A stretch of 9,340 nt of DNA, taken from contig CALBVQ010000149.1 in the NCBI GenBank assembly GCA_937969485.1, positions 1 to 9,340 on the forward strand. The letters are read 5' to 3'. The notes below the pieces were generated by a model. That model worked only from the letters and a program-made list of their open reading frames with translations. It did no database searches and was not told the DNA's origin. Made by a program: the position numbers and the translations under genes. Origin of the DNA: an uncultured Saprospiraceae bacterium (GTDB lineage Bacteria; Bacteroidota; Bacteroidia; Chitinophagales; Saprospiraceae). Of this stretch, positions 1 to 6,643 are shown piece after piece (position 1 is the stretch's first letter; every line of letters begins with the position of its first letter).

Positions 1-140
1 CACTTTATTTTCAAGAATTATTAAATCAAGTACAAGGCAGAAAACGCAAGGATAGCCTTAGCTATCATGAGTATTTCTAACGAAGTAATTGCTTTTATAA
101 ACTTGAAAATATGCGAAATTCTAAAACAGAATTGGTATTA
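1..140 (+). repeat. Family B palindromic MITE-like repeat, copy 1 (left end cut by window edge; empty site)
   Basis: This stretch matches 8960-8984 joined to 9167-9281 with only three mismatches in 140 positions (14, 58 and 74). It ends in the 19-bp terminal repeat TAAAACAGAATTGGTATTA at 122-140, and similarity to the other copy stops right after it. The first 25 bp of the element lie outside the window. The centre is a hairpin, GATAGC-CTTA-GCTATC at 51-66. TTAAA at 21-25 occurs once here, where copy 2 has two TTAAA copies flanking a 177-bp insertion, so this copy preserves the uninterrupted state. No reading frame of note lies within it. It ends 15 bp beyond the stop codon of the small minus-strand gene. 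Confidence 0.88.
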
Positions 141-155
141 ACGCATAGTGCGGGC

Positions 156-356
156 TTAAGAAACGAGAAGTTCGTTCTTATTGAATAAATTCTTGACTAT
201 AATCTGCTTTTTATTGAGAAGATGCGCTAGAAAAGTCGAATTCATTTCAATAGGAGTCTTGATTGCATCAAATTTCACGATGAATTTTTCTTTCCCTTTT
301 CTATAAACACTTGCATATTTTCCTACTGGATTACCTTTATTATTTCCCTTTTTCAT
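156..356 (-). CDS. Small basic hypothetical protein (66 aa)
   Basis: I do not recognise this protein family. The start chosen is the ATG at 356-354, giving MKKGNNKGNPVGKYASVY at the N-terminus; an in-frame TTG two codons upstream (362) is possible but less likely. The N-terminal half is rich in Lys, Gly and Asn, which would suit a nucleic-acid- or ribosome-binding protein, but that is inference. No membrane segment or signal peptide is visible. The A-rich sequence before the ATG suits Bacteroidota translation starts; there is no Shine-Dalgarno and no clear TAnnTTTG promoter. It is a lone gene, facing away from the rhomboid gene, and its stop lies 15 bp from the family B repeat. It could be a chance frame, but the composition looks protein-like. 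Confidence 0.45.
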   Translation of the reverse strand: MKKGNNKGNPVGKYASVYRKGKEKFIVKFDAIKTPIEMNSTFLAHLLNKKQIIVKNLFNKNELLVS

Positions 357-676
357 ATTCAATTATTTGAAGTTAGCGATTTATATAAGGACTAGTCGTA
401 TCTCGACTTCTACTACATACATAACATGTTTTTTACATTAATGATTGTTTGGTTAGGGGCTTTTTACCATTAGAAATGTTTATGGTGGAGGTAAATATTT
501 TTTATGCTAATATCGCTTTGAAAGTCGTGCAGTTTTCTTGTCTTCAAATGTTTTTTGTTTAGGAAGGAGCAGTATTCTATTTGAATTTTTGTGATTAAGT
601 CTGTGCATAGGCAACTCATTTTGCAAACGTATTGTTAATGCATACATAATCCGTTTGCAACTTACGTTATTGATAA
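357..676. other. Intergenic region between divergent genes
   Basis: This 320-bp AT-rich stretch separates the small minus-strand gene from the rhomboid gene. A 61-codon minus-strand frame in it (692-507) overlaps the rhomboid start and has no recognisable content, so it is not called. No exact TAnnTTTG promoter element was found on either strand. The only clear structure is the inverted repeat at 621-660 next to the rhomboid start, listed separately. No repeat of families A to D is present. Confidence 0.6.
621..660. promoter_or_regulatory. Inverted repeat just upstream of the rhomboid gene (possible operator)
   Basis: TTGCAAACG at 621-629 and CGTTTGCAA at 652-660 form a perfect 9-bp inverted repeat with a 22-bp AT-rich spacer, ending 16 bp before the ATG at 677. 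The position would suit a repressor or activator site, or a hairpin in the 5' leader. No cognate regulator is in the window, so the role is inferred from symmetry and position alone. Confidence 0.3.
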
Positions 677-1435
677 ATGAAGACATCTGCACTCAAAGAT
701 ATATACAAGGCATTCCGAGTCCCCATTCTGTTAGTCGCTGTACTGTGGTTGATTCAGCTTTGGGTTGTTGGTTTTGATATCAACGTGCGAGAATACGCAT
801 TGGTCCCAAGAAGGGTTTACGGTCTTTGGGGTATCATTACCTCCCCTTTATTTCATAGTGACTGGGGGCACTTGTTCAACAATTCATTCCCTTTGCTTTT
901 TACAGGGTCCATGATGTATTATTTTTATAGAAAATCCGCATTACCTTCAATTGTGATTATACATCTTATGACGGGTTTGGCCGTATGGTTATTTGGGCAT
1001 CATGGTTATCATATAGGCGCGAGTGGAGTAGCGTATGGAATGGTTTCATTCATATTTTTTAGTGGAATTTTCAGGAGGGAAGTCGAGGCGATTATCCTTG
1101 CCCTTATTGTTGTTATTCTCTACAGCGGCATGATCGCAGGTGTTTTTCCTAACGAACCTGGAATCAGTTGGGAATCGCATTTATTCGGTGCATTGATGGG
1201 ATTGTTGACAGCTATTCTCTTTATGGGAGTTGATAAAGCAGAGAAAAAGCAAGCTGACTATGGAGACGAAACACCTCAATATTTTTTTCCTCGAGATGTT
1301 TTCGATAAAACGAAAGCGCAGCGAGTAGCAGAGTTAAAGCATCAGCAGTTTTTGCAGCAGCAAGCGCGTTTGCAAGAATATCAACAACAGCAGTTGCGGC
1401 GTCAGCAGGACGATACTGATCTTACAATAAATTAG
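677..1435 (+). CDS. Rhomboid family intramembrane serine protease
   Basis: This 252-residue multi-pass membrane protein is predicted to cleave transmembrane segments of other membrane proteins within the bilayer. The catalytic layout is visible: His65 and Asn69 in HLFNN (the HxxxN motif of the second core helix), the nucleophile Ser116 in GASG, and His168 in SWESHLFGA as the second half of the Ser-His dyad. Several hydrophobic segments lie between residues about 15 and 185. The region after about 186 is soluble and ends in a strongly glutamine-rich stretch (about 223-245), probably cytoplasmic. The ATG at 677 follows an AT-rich leader. It stands alone, converging on murQ across a 117-bp gap. 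The substrate cannot be predicted. All active-site residues are present, so an inactive iRhom-like form is unlikely. Confidence 0.93.
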   Translation: MKTSALKDIYKAFRVPILLVAVLWLIQLWVVGFDINVREYALVPRRVYGLWGIITSPLFHSDWGHLFNNSFPLLFTGSMMYYFYRKSALPSIVIIHLMTGLAVWLFGHHGYHIGASGVAYGMVSFIFFSGIFRREVEAIILALIVVILYSGMIAGVFPNEPGISWESHLFGALMGLLTAILFMGVDKAEKKQADYGDETPQYFFPRDVFDKTKAQRVAELKHQQFLQQQARLQEYQQQQLRRQQDDTDLTIN

Positions 1436-1552
1436 GATAATATTTGTGGTTTAAGGGCTTTCGCCCAAAAGTGAATCTCTATTATACTCATCTTGCCATT
1501 TTTCTGCAATTACCATATCCTCTCTAAACTTCCTAAAATCATACCCCCCACA

Positions 1553-2383
1553 TCAATCTTCCCCCTGCTCTTCCAAGATCTCTTTTATCCGTTCTATCGC
1601 CTCCCTCACATTTCCATATTGCGTCAAGTAAGCCTGCGCTTCGTGATAATTCAATCCCGTTTCTTGAATGATCATCTTGATGCCGCGCTGTACTAACTTC
1701 GCATTGCTGAGTTGCATATCGACCATCTTATTGCCTTTGACTTTACCTAGTCGAATCATAGTAGATGTGGTAATCATATTGAGGATCAGCTTTTGGGCTG
1801 TTCCGCTTTTCATTCGAGTTGAACCGGTAATGAATTCAGGTCCTACTTCCGCGAGTAATACAAAATCTGAATGAGCAAAGACCGGTGCTCCGGGATTACA
1901 ACTCAAGCCCGCAGTAGTAATTCCATTCTTTTGGGCGTCAGCCAAACCTCCCACTACATACGGAGTAGTCCCACTCGCTGCTATTCCTACTATCGTGTCG
2001 TTCTGATTTACATCAAAAGCTAATAGATCTTTCCACGCTTGTTCTGTATCGTCTTCTGCATGTTCCACCGCCTTGCGTATCGCTGCATCTCCACCCGCTA
2101 TTATCCCTATGACCATGTCGTGAGATACGCCATAAGTCGGTGGACACTCACTCGCATCAAGAATTCCTAGCCGGCCCGACGTTCCCGCGCCGATGTAGAA
2201 AAGTCGACCTCCTTCTTTCATTTTTGGGACGAGAATATCAACAAAACGACTAATTTCTGGAATAGCCTTTTCGACCGCTCGTGCGATTTTCTTGTCTTCA
2301 TTATTAATGCCTTGAAGAATTTCATAGGTATCCATATTCTCTAAATTATCGTACAAAGACGACTCTTCTGTTACTTTTTTCAT
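1553..2383 (-). CDS. murQ: N-acetylmuramic acid 6-phosphate etherase
   Basis: MurQ is a cytoplasmic enzyme that removes the D-lactyl ether from MurNAc 6-phosphate to give GlcNAc 6-phosphate and lactate, in cell-wall recycling or scavenging. The 276 residues match the family from end to end. Seen are the SIS-fold phosphosugar loop GAGTSGRLGILDASECPP (65-82) with the expected catalytic acid Glu79, the second acid Glu110 in HAEDD, a further loop GIAASGTTPYV (133-143), and the MurQ/GCKR signature GSTRMKSGTAQKL (187-199). The C-terminal helical part (about 222-270) is present. Its ATG overlaps the symporter stop in an ATGA arrangement, so translation is probably coupled and both genes share a message. 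No frameshift or missing key residue was noticed. Confidence 0.97.
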   Translation of the reverse strand: MKKVTEESSLYDNLENMDTYEILQGINNEDKKIARAVEKAIPEISRFVDILVPKMKEGGRLFYIGAGTSGRLGILDASECPPTYGVSHDMVIGIIAGGDAAIRKAVEHAEDDTEQAWKDLLAFDVNQNDTIVGIAASGTTPYVVGGLADAQKNGITTAGLSCNPGAPVFAHSDFVLLAEVGPEFITGSTRMKSGTAQKLILNMITTSTMIRLGKVKGNKMVDMQLSNAKLVQRGIKMIIQETGLNYHEAQAYLTQYGNVREAIERIKEILEEQGED

Positions 2384-3885
2384 ACTGTTTGTTTTTTCGA
2401 GATAAGGAATAATCCAAGAATCATAATCAGTGCATTTAGCCCTAAAGTTACTGAACCAAAGGTAAAGCCATTAAATAACGTTTTGCTATTTAAGTCAAGT
2501 ACTACCGTAAGTGTGATGGCAAATGCAGCTAAGAATGGAACTAATAAATCGCCCATTTTCCCCTTCATTAGATCATATCTCCATTCCCTCTTTTTCATCA
2601 TCGCGAAAAAGAACAGTCCCATAATGGGTCCATAAGTATAACCTGCCGCGCGGAAAAGATAATTCACTATGGAATCGCTCGGTAATGCTTTTACGACTAG
2701 AATGAATATCAACAGAATGACACTAAACATCACATGAACCCAAATGCGGATCCGTTTTTTAGACGTTTCATCTTTTGAGCTTGACTCAAATCCCAAAAAA
2801 TCTATGCAAAAAGATGTTGTTAGCGAGGTCAGGGCGGAATCAGCACTCGAATATGCAGCCGCTATCAACCCCACGACAAATAAAACTCCTATCGCAGTCG
2901 GTAAATGCCCAAGGGCTAAGACAGGGTATAATTGATCTTTGGCCTCAGGTATTTCTATCCCTTTACTCGAGGCAAAGATGTATAGCATCCCTCCCAACGT
3001 TAGAAAGAGCAAATTAGCGAAAATCAGGATCACAGAGAAAACGCCAATATTTTTCTGAGCAGCACCGAGCGATTTGCAGGTCAAATTCTTCTGCATCATA
3101 TCTTGATCCATCCCCGTCATCGCAGTTGCTATTAACATTCCTCCAAAGAATTGCTTGAAAAAATTATTCCCGTCATTCCATCCTTCTTCGAAGAAAAATA
3201 ACTTCGTATAACCCGCAATTTCCATCTCTGACCACATGTCTCCGAAACTCATGTTCAGAGACTTGAGAATTGCTCCTATCGTAAGCACTACAGCAAGAAG
3301 CATGGTAACTGTCTGTATAGTATCAGTCCATACAATCGTCTTAATACCGCCCCTGAAAGTATATACCCATACTAGGAGAATCGTTAAAGAAACAGTTACT
3401 GAAAAGGGAACCCCAAAGCTATCCATTACGAATTTTTGAAAGACGATGGAGACGAGATAGAGTCTTAAAGACGCACCCGCAACCCTTGAAATTAGGAAAA
3501 AAAAGGCAGCTGTTTTATGTGAAAAGAACCCCAGCTTCTCTCCTAAGTATGAATAGATTGAAACGACCTTCCACTTGTAGTAAATCGGCATCAGAACAAA
3601 GGCGATTACTGCATATCCCACTATAAATCCAAAGACCATCTGCATGTACGAGAATGCCTGATTTGTACCTCCTTGTCCTACCACGCCCGGTATGGAAATG
3701 AAGGTGACACCGCTTAAAGATGCGCCAATCATTCCTATTGCAACAAGCAGCCATGGCGATTTTTTGTCCGCGTTGAAAAATGTCTCGTTACTAGCATTTC
3801 TTGAGGTCAGGAAAGAAACGCCCGACAAGAAAATGAAGTAAATGATTACGACAGTGATTATTAATAGAGGTGAAAAAGAGTTCAT
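2380..3885 (-). CDS. Sodium/solute symporter (SSS family), probable MurNAc/amino-sugar transporter
   Basis: This 501-residue inner-membrane protein has about 13 hydrophobic segments, normal for the SSS family. Family landmarks are YTFRGGIKTIVWTDTIQ at about 175-191 and the Na+-site segment AAAYSSADSALTS at 342-354. The N-terminal helix (about 7-27) comes directly after the start, which supports the ATG at 3885. The stop overlaps the murQ start by four bases, so the substrate is likely MurNAc, anhydro-MurNAc or a MurNAc-containing fragment. This agrees with established knowledge that Tannerella forsythia takes up MurNAc through an SSS-type protein (MurT) encoded with murQ and a MurNAc kinase. 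No kinase gene is present here. Sialic acid or another sugar remains possible. The family call is secure; the substrate is inferred from the neighbour. Confidence 0.92.
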   Translation of the reverse strand: MNSFSPLLIITVVIIYFIFLSGVSFLTSRNASNETFFNADKKSPWLLVAIGMIGASLSGVTFISIPGVVGQGGTNQAFSYMQMVFGFIVGYAVIAFVLMPIYYKWKVVSIYSYLGEKLGFFSHKTAAFFFLISRVAGASLRLYLVSIVFQKFVMDSFGVPFSVTVSLTILLVWVYTFRGGIKTIVWTDTIQTVTMLLAVVLTIGAILKSLNMSFGDMWSEMEIAGYTKLFFFEEGWNDGNNFFKQFFGGMLIATAMTGMDQDMMQKNLTCKSLGAAQKNIGVFSVILIFANLLFLTLGGMLYIFASSKGIEIPEAKDQLYPVLALGHLPTAIGVLFVVGLIAAAYSSADSALTSLTTSFCIDFLGFESSSKDETSKKRIRIWVHVMFSVILLIFILVVKALPSDSIVNYLFRAAGYTYGPIMGLFFFAMMKKREWRYDLMKGKMGDLLVPFLAAFAITLTVVLDLNSKTLFNGFTFGSVTLGLNALIMILGLFLISKKQTV

Positions 3886-4018
3886 TCCTTTTGTTATTGT
3901 AGTTAAACTTGTCTTAGTGAGCGCAATTTTGAGGTTTTTATCGACTAATTCTTTATTAAATTGTTATTCATTTAGACTATTTAAGATAGTATTATGGTTA
4001 ACCTATAAAACGAGTTCG

Positions 4019-4026
4019 TATATTTG
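4019..4026 (+). promoter_or_regulatory. Candidate Bacteroidota -7 promoter element for the beta-barrel gene
   Basis: TATATTTG exactly matches the Bacteroidota -7 consensus TAnnTTTG. It ends only 6 bp before the ATG at 4033, so transcription would begin at or very near the start codon, giving a leaderless or nearly leaderless message. No good TTTG -33 element was found at the expected distance, so the site is tentative. Confidence 0.35.
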
Positions 4027-4032
4027 ACTAAG

Positions 4033-4830
4033 ATGAAGTTAGCATTAAAAGTATATTTAATTTCTGTATTTGTTGTTTTTAGTTTTTGGGCTTCCGCCCA
4101 AAAGACAATACAGCCTAAGGGATTAGAGTACGAATATAAGGGAATTGTCTACAATACGGAGCGCGCTTATGAAGTGACGTTGCATACCAATGGATTTGCC
4201 GCGGGGGTGAATTTTGGAAAGTTAAGGACGTACTACAATACCTTTTATTATCATCTTTCAGCGGGATACATTACGCATCCCTTTGAATTTAGGCAGAATA
4301 AGAATCAGAGTCTAGATGAAATAGGCACAAGTAAAAGTTTCAAGTTCGGAAAGCAAAATTATTTATACCTGATTAGAGGTGGAATTGGTAATAAATATTA
4401 CAAGTCGGAAAAAGCGAAGAGAAAGGGAGTGGCTGTAGGCTGGAATTATGAAGTAGGACCTGTTATAGGGATTTTGCGACCAGTTCAAAATATTTATTTG
4501 GTTGATTTGAATCAAACGGGAGTTAAGGTGCCTGTGGAAGTTACGTACGAAGAGGACCCCGAGTTATTTCTAGACTACGCAAGACTATTTGGGAGATCTA
4601 CTAAGTTAGAGACTCTTGCACAAGCAAAGTTCAGACCAGGAATTCAAGCAAAAGCAGGAGTTCACTTTGCTTTAGGAGCTTATGACCAATTCGTGAGAGC
4701 TGTGGAAGTAGGACTTATGGTTGACTATTTTGGGGTTGATATGCCTTTAATTGTTGAGAATGAGCAACATTCCAATACTCCCATCTTTATAAATATTTAT
4801 GCGAGTGTTCAATTCGGAACAAGAGAGTAG
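4033..4830 (+). CDS. Secreted outer-membrane beta-barrel protein of unknown function
   Basis: This 265-residue protein begins with a clear signal peptide: MKLALK, a hydrophobic core, then ASAQ with likely cleavage after residue 22. The mature part alternates polar and aromatic residues in strands such as YNTFYYHLSAGY and FINIYASVQFG, with Gly-rich turns, as in the small porin-like barrels common in Bacteroidota. It therefore probably sits in the outer membrane. The ATG at 4033 is preferred over the TTG three codons upstream (4024) because MKLALK is a proper signal-peptide N-region and the TTG overlaps the candidate promoter. It is divergent from the symporter and 72 bp upstream of lipA on the same strand. 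No function or ligand can be assigned. Confidence 0.85.
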   Translation: MKLALKVYLISVFVVFSFWASAQKTIQPKGLEYEYKGIVYNTERAYEVTLHTNGFAAGVNFGKLRTYYNTFYYHLSAGYITHPFEFRQNKNQSLDEIGTSKSFKFGKQNYLYLIRGGIGNKYYKSEKAKRKGVAVGWNYEVGPVIGILRPVQNIYLVDLNQTGVKVPVEVTYEEDPELFLDYARLFGRSTKLETLAQAKFRPGIQAKAGVHFALGAYDQFVRAVEVGLMVDYFGVDMPLIVENEQHSNTPIFINIYASVQFGTRE

Positions 4831-4842
4831 ATTTATTTGTTA

Positions 4843-4850
4843 TAGTTTTG
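4843..4850 (+). promoter_or_regulatory. Candidate Bacteroidota -7 promoter element for lipA
   Basis: TAGTTTTG fits TAnnTTTG and lies in the gap between the beta-barrel gene and lipA. It would give a leader of roughly 45 nt before the lipA TTG. A properly spaced TTTG -33 element is not evident, so lipA may also be read through from upstream. Confidence 0.35.
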
Positions 4851-4902
4851 CCTGTACAATGGCGAAGAGCTATAGTGCTTTTATTTTTAAAAATTACTTA
4901 CA

Positions 4903-5775
4903 TTGATTGATTTACCTGTAGTTTCTAAGAAAGAACCGAGGACGAAAAAGCCAGACTGGTTACGCGTAAAATTACCGACTGGACCTGACTATAAGCGCGT
5001 ACGGAATTTAGTAGATAAGTATAATTTACATACGATATGCCAATCGGGTAATTGCCCGAACATGGGAGAATGTTGGGGAGCTGGAACAGCGACCTTTATG
5101 ATTCTAGGAGATGTGTGTACAAGATCATGTTCGTTCTGTGCCGTGAAGACTGGACGTCCGCCTGAGTATGACGAAGATGAACCGAGGAGAGTAGCAGAAG
5201 CGATTCGTTTGATGGAGGTAAAGCATGCGGTAATTACTTCAGTGAACAGAGATGAATTGAAAGATCGTGGAGCAGAAATATGGTACCAGACAGTGGTGGG
5301 AATAAAGCGTGAATCGCCATCTACAACCATTGAGACTTTGATTCCAGATGTTCGAGCCAACTGGGAAGCACTGGAAAGAATGATAAGTGGAGGTCAAGAA
5401 GTAGTGAGTCATAATATAGAGACCGTTCGAGATCTGTATAGAAAAGTACGACCTCAAGCAAAGTATGATCGAAGTTTGGAAGAACTTAAACGAATCAAAG
5501 ATTTCGGGAAACGGACAAAGACTGGTTTTATGGTCGGTCTAGGGGAAACGAAGGAGCAAGTGATGGAAACTATGTATGATCTTAAAGAAAATGGAGTTGA
5601 TGTTGTTACAATAGGGCAGTATTTACAGCCAACCAAAAATCACTTAAACGTAGAATCATTTGTTCATCCAGATGTGTTTGCAGAGTATAAGATGGAAGGC
5701 GAGAAAATGGGTTTCGACTTTGTAGAAAGTGGTCCACTGGTGAGGTCATCTTATCACGCGGAAAGGCACTTATAG
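4903..5775 (+). CDS. lipA: Lipoyl synthase (radical SAM)
   Basis: LipA inserts two sulfur atoms at C6 and C8 of protein-bound octanoyl groups, completing the lipoyl cofactor of 2-oxoacid dehydrogenases and the glycine cleavage H protein; it is cytoplasmic. The 290 residues are of normal length. The auxiliary 4Fe-4S ligands Cys46, Cys51 and Cys57 (CQSGNCPNMGEC), the radical-SAM cysteines 72, 76 and 79 (CTRSCSFC), and the C-terminal RSSYHA motif (281-286) with the serine cluster ligand are all present. The start is TTG at 4903: it gives MIDLPVV, the usual start for Bacteroidota LipA, a stop codon lies four codons upstream, and the next in-frame ATG falls inside the first cysteine motif. No lipB is in the window. 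The PPOX-like gene follows after 13 bp. Confidence 0.98.
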   Translation: MIDLPVVSKKEPRTKKPDWLRVKLPTGPDYKRVRNLVDKYNLHTICQSGNCPNMGECWGAGTATFMILGDVCTRSCSFCAVKTGRPPEYDEDEPRRVAEAIRLMEVKHAVITSVNRDELKDRGAEIWYQTVVGIKRESPSTTIETLIPDVRANWEALERMISGGQEVVSHNIETVRDLYRKVRPQAKYDRSLEELKRIKDFGKRTKTGFMVGLGETKEQVMETMYDLKENGVDVVTIGQYLQPTKNHLNVESFVHPDVFAEYKMEGEKMGFDFVESGPLVRSSYHAERHL

Positions 5776-5788
5776 AAATTAGGAAAAT

Positions 5789-6232
5789 ATGTTAACGGAA
5801 GCGATCAAAGCCTCTATACACGAATCCGTCCTTTGTTGGCTAGCGACTTACGACGGTGATTTCCCCAGTGTATCTCCTAAGGAGATTTTTACTTACTTTA
5901 ATGATAAGATAATCATAGCCAATATCGCCTCTCCGCAGTCTGCAAAAAATATTCAAAAAAGTAATGCGGTGTGTGTTTCTTTTATCAATGTACTTACCCA
6001 AAAAGGTTGGAAGTTAAAAGGTACCGCAAGACTGTGCGATCGCTCAGACACCCAAGCAGAAGCCTATTTTGCGATTTTGGATAATATGACAAAAGGACTT
6101 TATCCATACCAAAAAGTATTTGAAATTACTCCTATCAAAGGTGCCGAAATCATAGCACCAAGTTATCACTACTATCCACAGATAAGTATGGAAGACAGGC
6201 TGGAACAAGCCAAGAAATTGTATCGATTATGA
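5789..6232 (+). CDS. Pyridoxamine 5'-phosphate oxidase-like FMN-binding protein
   Basis: This 147-residue protein has the split-barrel pattern of the PNPOx-like flavin-binding superfamily: a start of the type 'LCWLATYDGDFPSVSP' (15-30), a central strand pair IIIANIASPQSAKNIQ (41-56) where FMN-phosphate-binding residues usually lie, VCVSFINV (61-68), and a GTARL strand (78-82). It is much shorter than true PdxH (about 200-220 aa), so the family call is general: it could bind FMN, F420 or heme, or act as a small reductase. It lies 13 bp after lipA and probably shares its message. An AGGAAA stretch at 5781-5786 sits just before the ATG, one of the few Shine-Dalgarno-like sequences here. The substrate is unknown. 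Confidence 0.8.
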   Translation: MLTEAIKASIHESVLCWLATYDGDFPSVSPKEIFTYFNDKIIIANIASPQSAKNIQKSNAVCVSFINVLTQKGWKLKGTARLCDRSDTQAEAYFAILDNMTKGLYPYQKVFEITPIKGAEIIAPSYHYYPQISMEDRLEQAKKLYRL

Positions 6233-6295
6233 GTAACAATGTATGACCGTCGTATAGTGCCCTGTCATATCAACCCTTACTCCCCTTTCCTTGAA

Positions 6296-6643
6296 CCCGA
6301 AATATGCAGTAAGATATCAATTACGAGCTAAAACTGCTTAGACAATAGCAACGTCCGGCTCTTTTGATTCTCACCGTGATGGTGACCACGCCTGCGCTTC
6401 AAAAGAACTTTTGAGCTCCCATTTTCTTGCCATTTCAACCAAATTTATTAATTGGAACGTTGTAATGAGGCTTGAACTACCAATGAAATATAAGTTTTCA
6501 TGAATGAGGCATAGCATCGCTATGATGCCTGAGTGAAAATTAGCGAATCGGTATATTCCGCAGGAAGTTCAAGACGTAATAAATTTTCTACGTGATAATT
6601 TGGGCTCAAGCTCTACTGACGAAAACCTAATGCATAATTCGGG
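6296..6643 (-). repeat. Family A palindromic MITE-like element, copy 1, split by a C element
   Basis: It starts with CCCGAAATATGCAGTA and ends with TAATGCATAATTCGGG (6628-6643). These ends are inverted repeats with two mismatches. It is clearly similar along its length to the reverse complement of 8985-9161, for example at CCACGCCTGCGCTTCAAAAG. The total of 348 bp is explained by a 166-bp C element plus a 5-bp duplication: 348-171 is 177, exactly the length of the intact copy. The flanks TTGAA (6291-6295) and TTTAA (6644-6648) look like a decayed 5-bp target duplication. The interior carries a hairpin, TCACC-GTGAT-GGTGA, near 6374-6388. Confidence 0.85.
6439..6604. repeat. Family C palindromic MITE-like element inserted in the A element
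   Basis: This 166-bp segment is missing from the intact A copy. Its ends are CCAAATT and, inverted, AATTTGGG, and a second inverted match (TTGAACT, 33 bp in on the left and 31 bp in on the right) shows that the arms pair imperfectly along their length. The centre is CATAGC-ATC-GCTATG at 6510-6524. TTCAA (6434-6438) before it and CTCAA (6605-6609) after it fit a 5-bp target duplication with one change. The centre and following bases (GCTAT..TGAGT..TTAGCGAA) resemble family B, suggesting distant relatedness. No coding capacity. Confidence 0.75.

Noticed and set aside
507..692. 61-codon minus-strand open frame upstream of the rhomboid gene
   Set aside because: It overlaps the rhomboid start and the inverted repeat, has no recognisable motif and no sensible context.
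1455..1466. GGGC-TTTC-GCCC hairpin between the convergent rhomboid and murQ genes as a bidirectional terminator
   Set aside because: The stem is only 4 bp and neither strand has a following T-run; too weak to call.
4088..4101. GGGCTTCCGCCC palindrome similar to the one at 1455-1466
   Set aside because: It lies inside the signal-peptide codons of the beta-barrel gene and is best explained by coding sequence.
4989..5457. Minus-strand open frames opposite lipA
   Set aside because: They are shadows of a gene whose plus-strand product has all LipA cysteine motifs.
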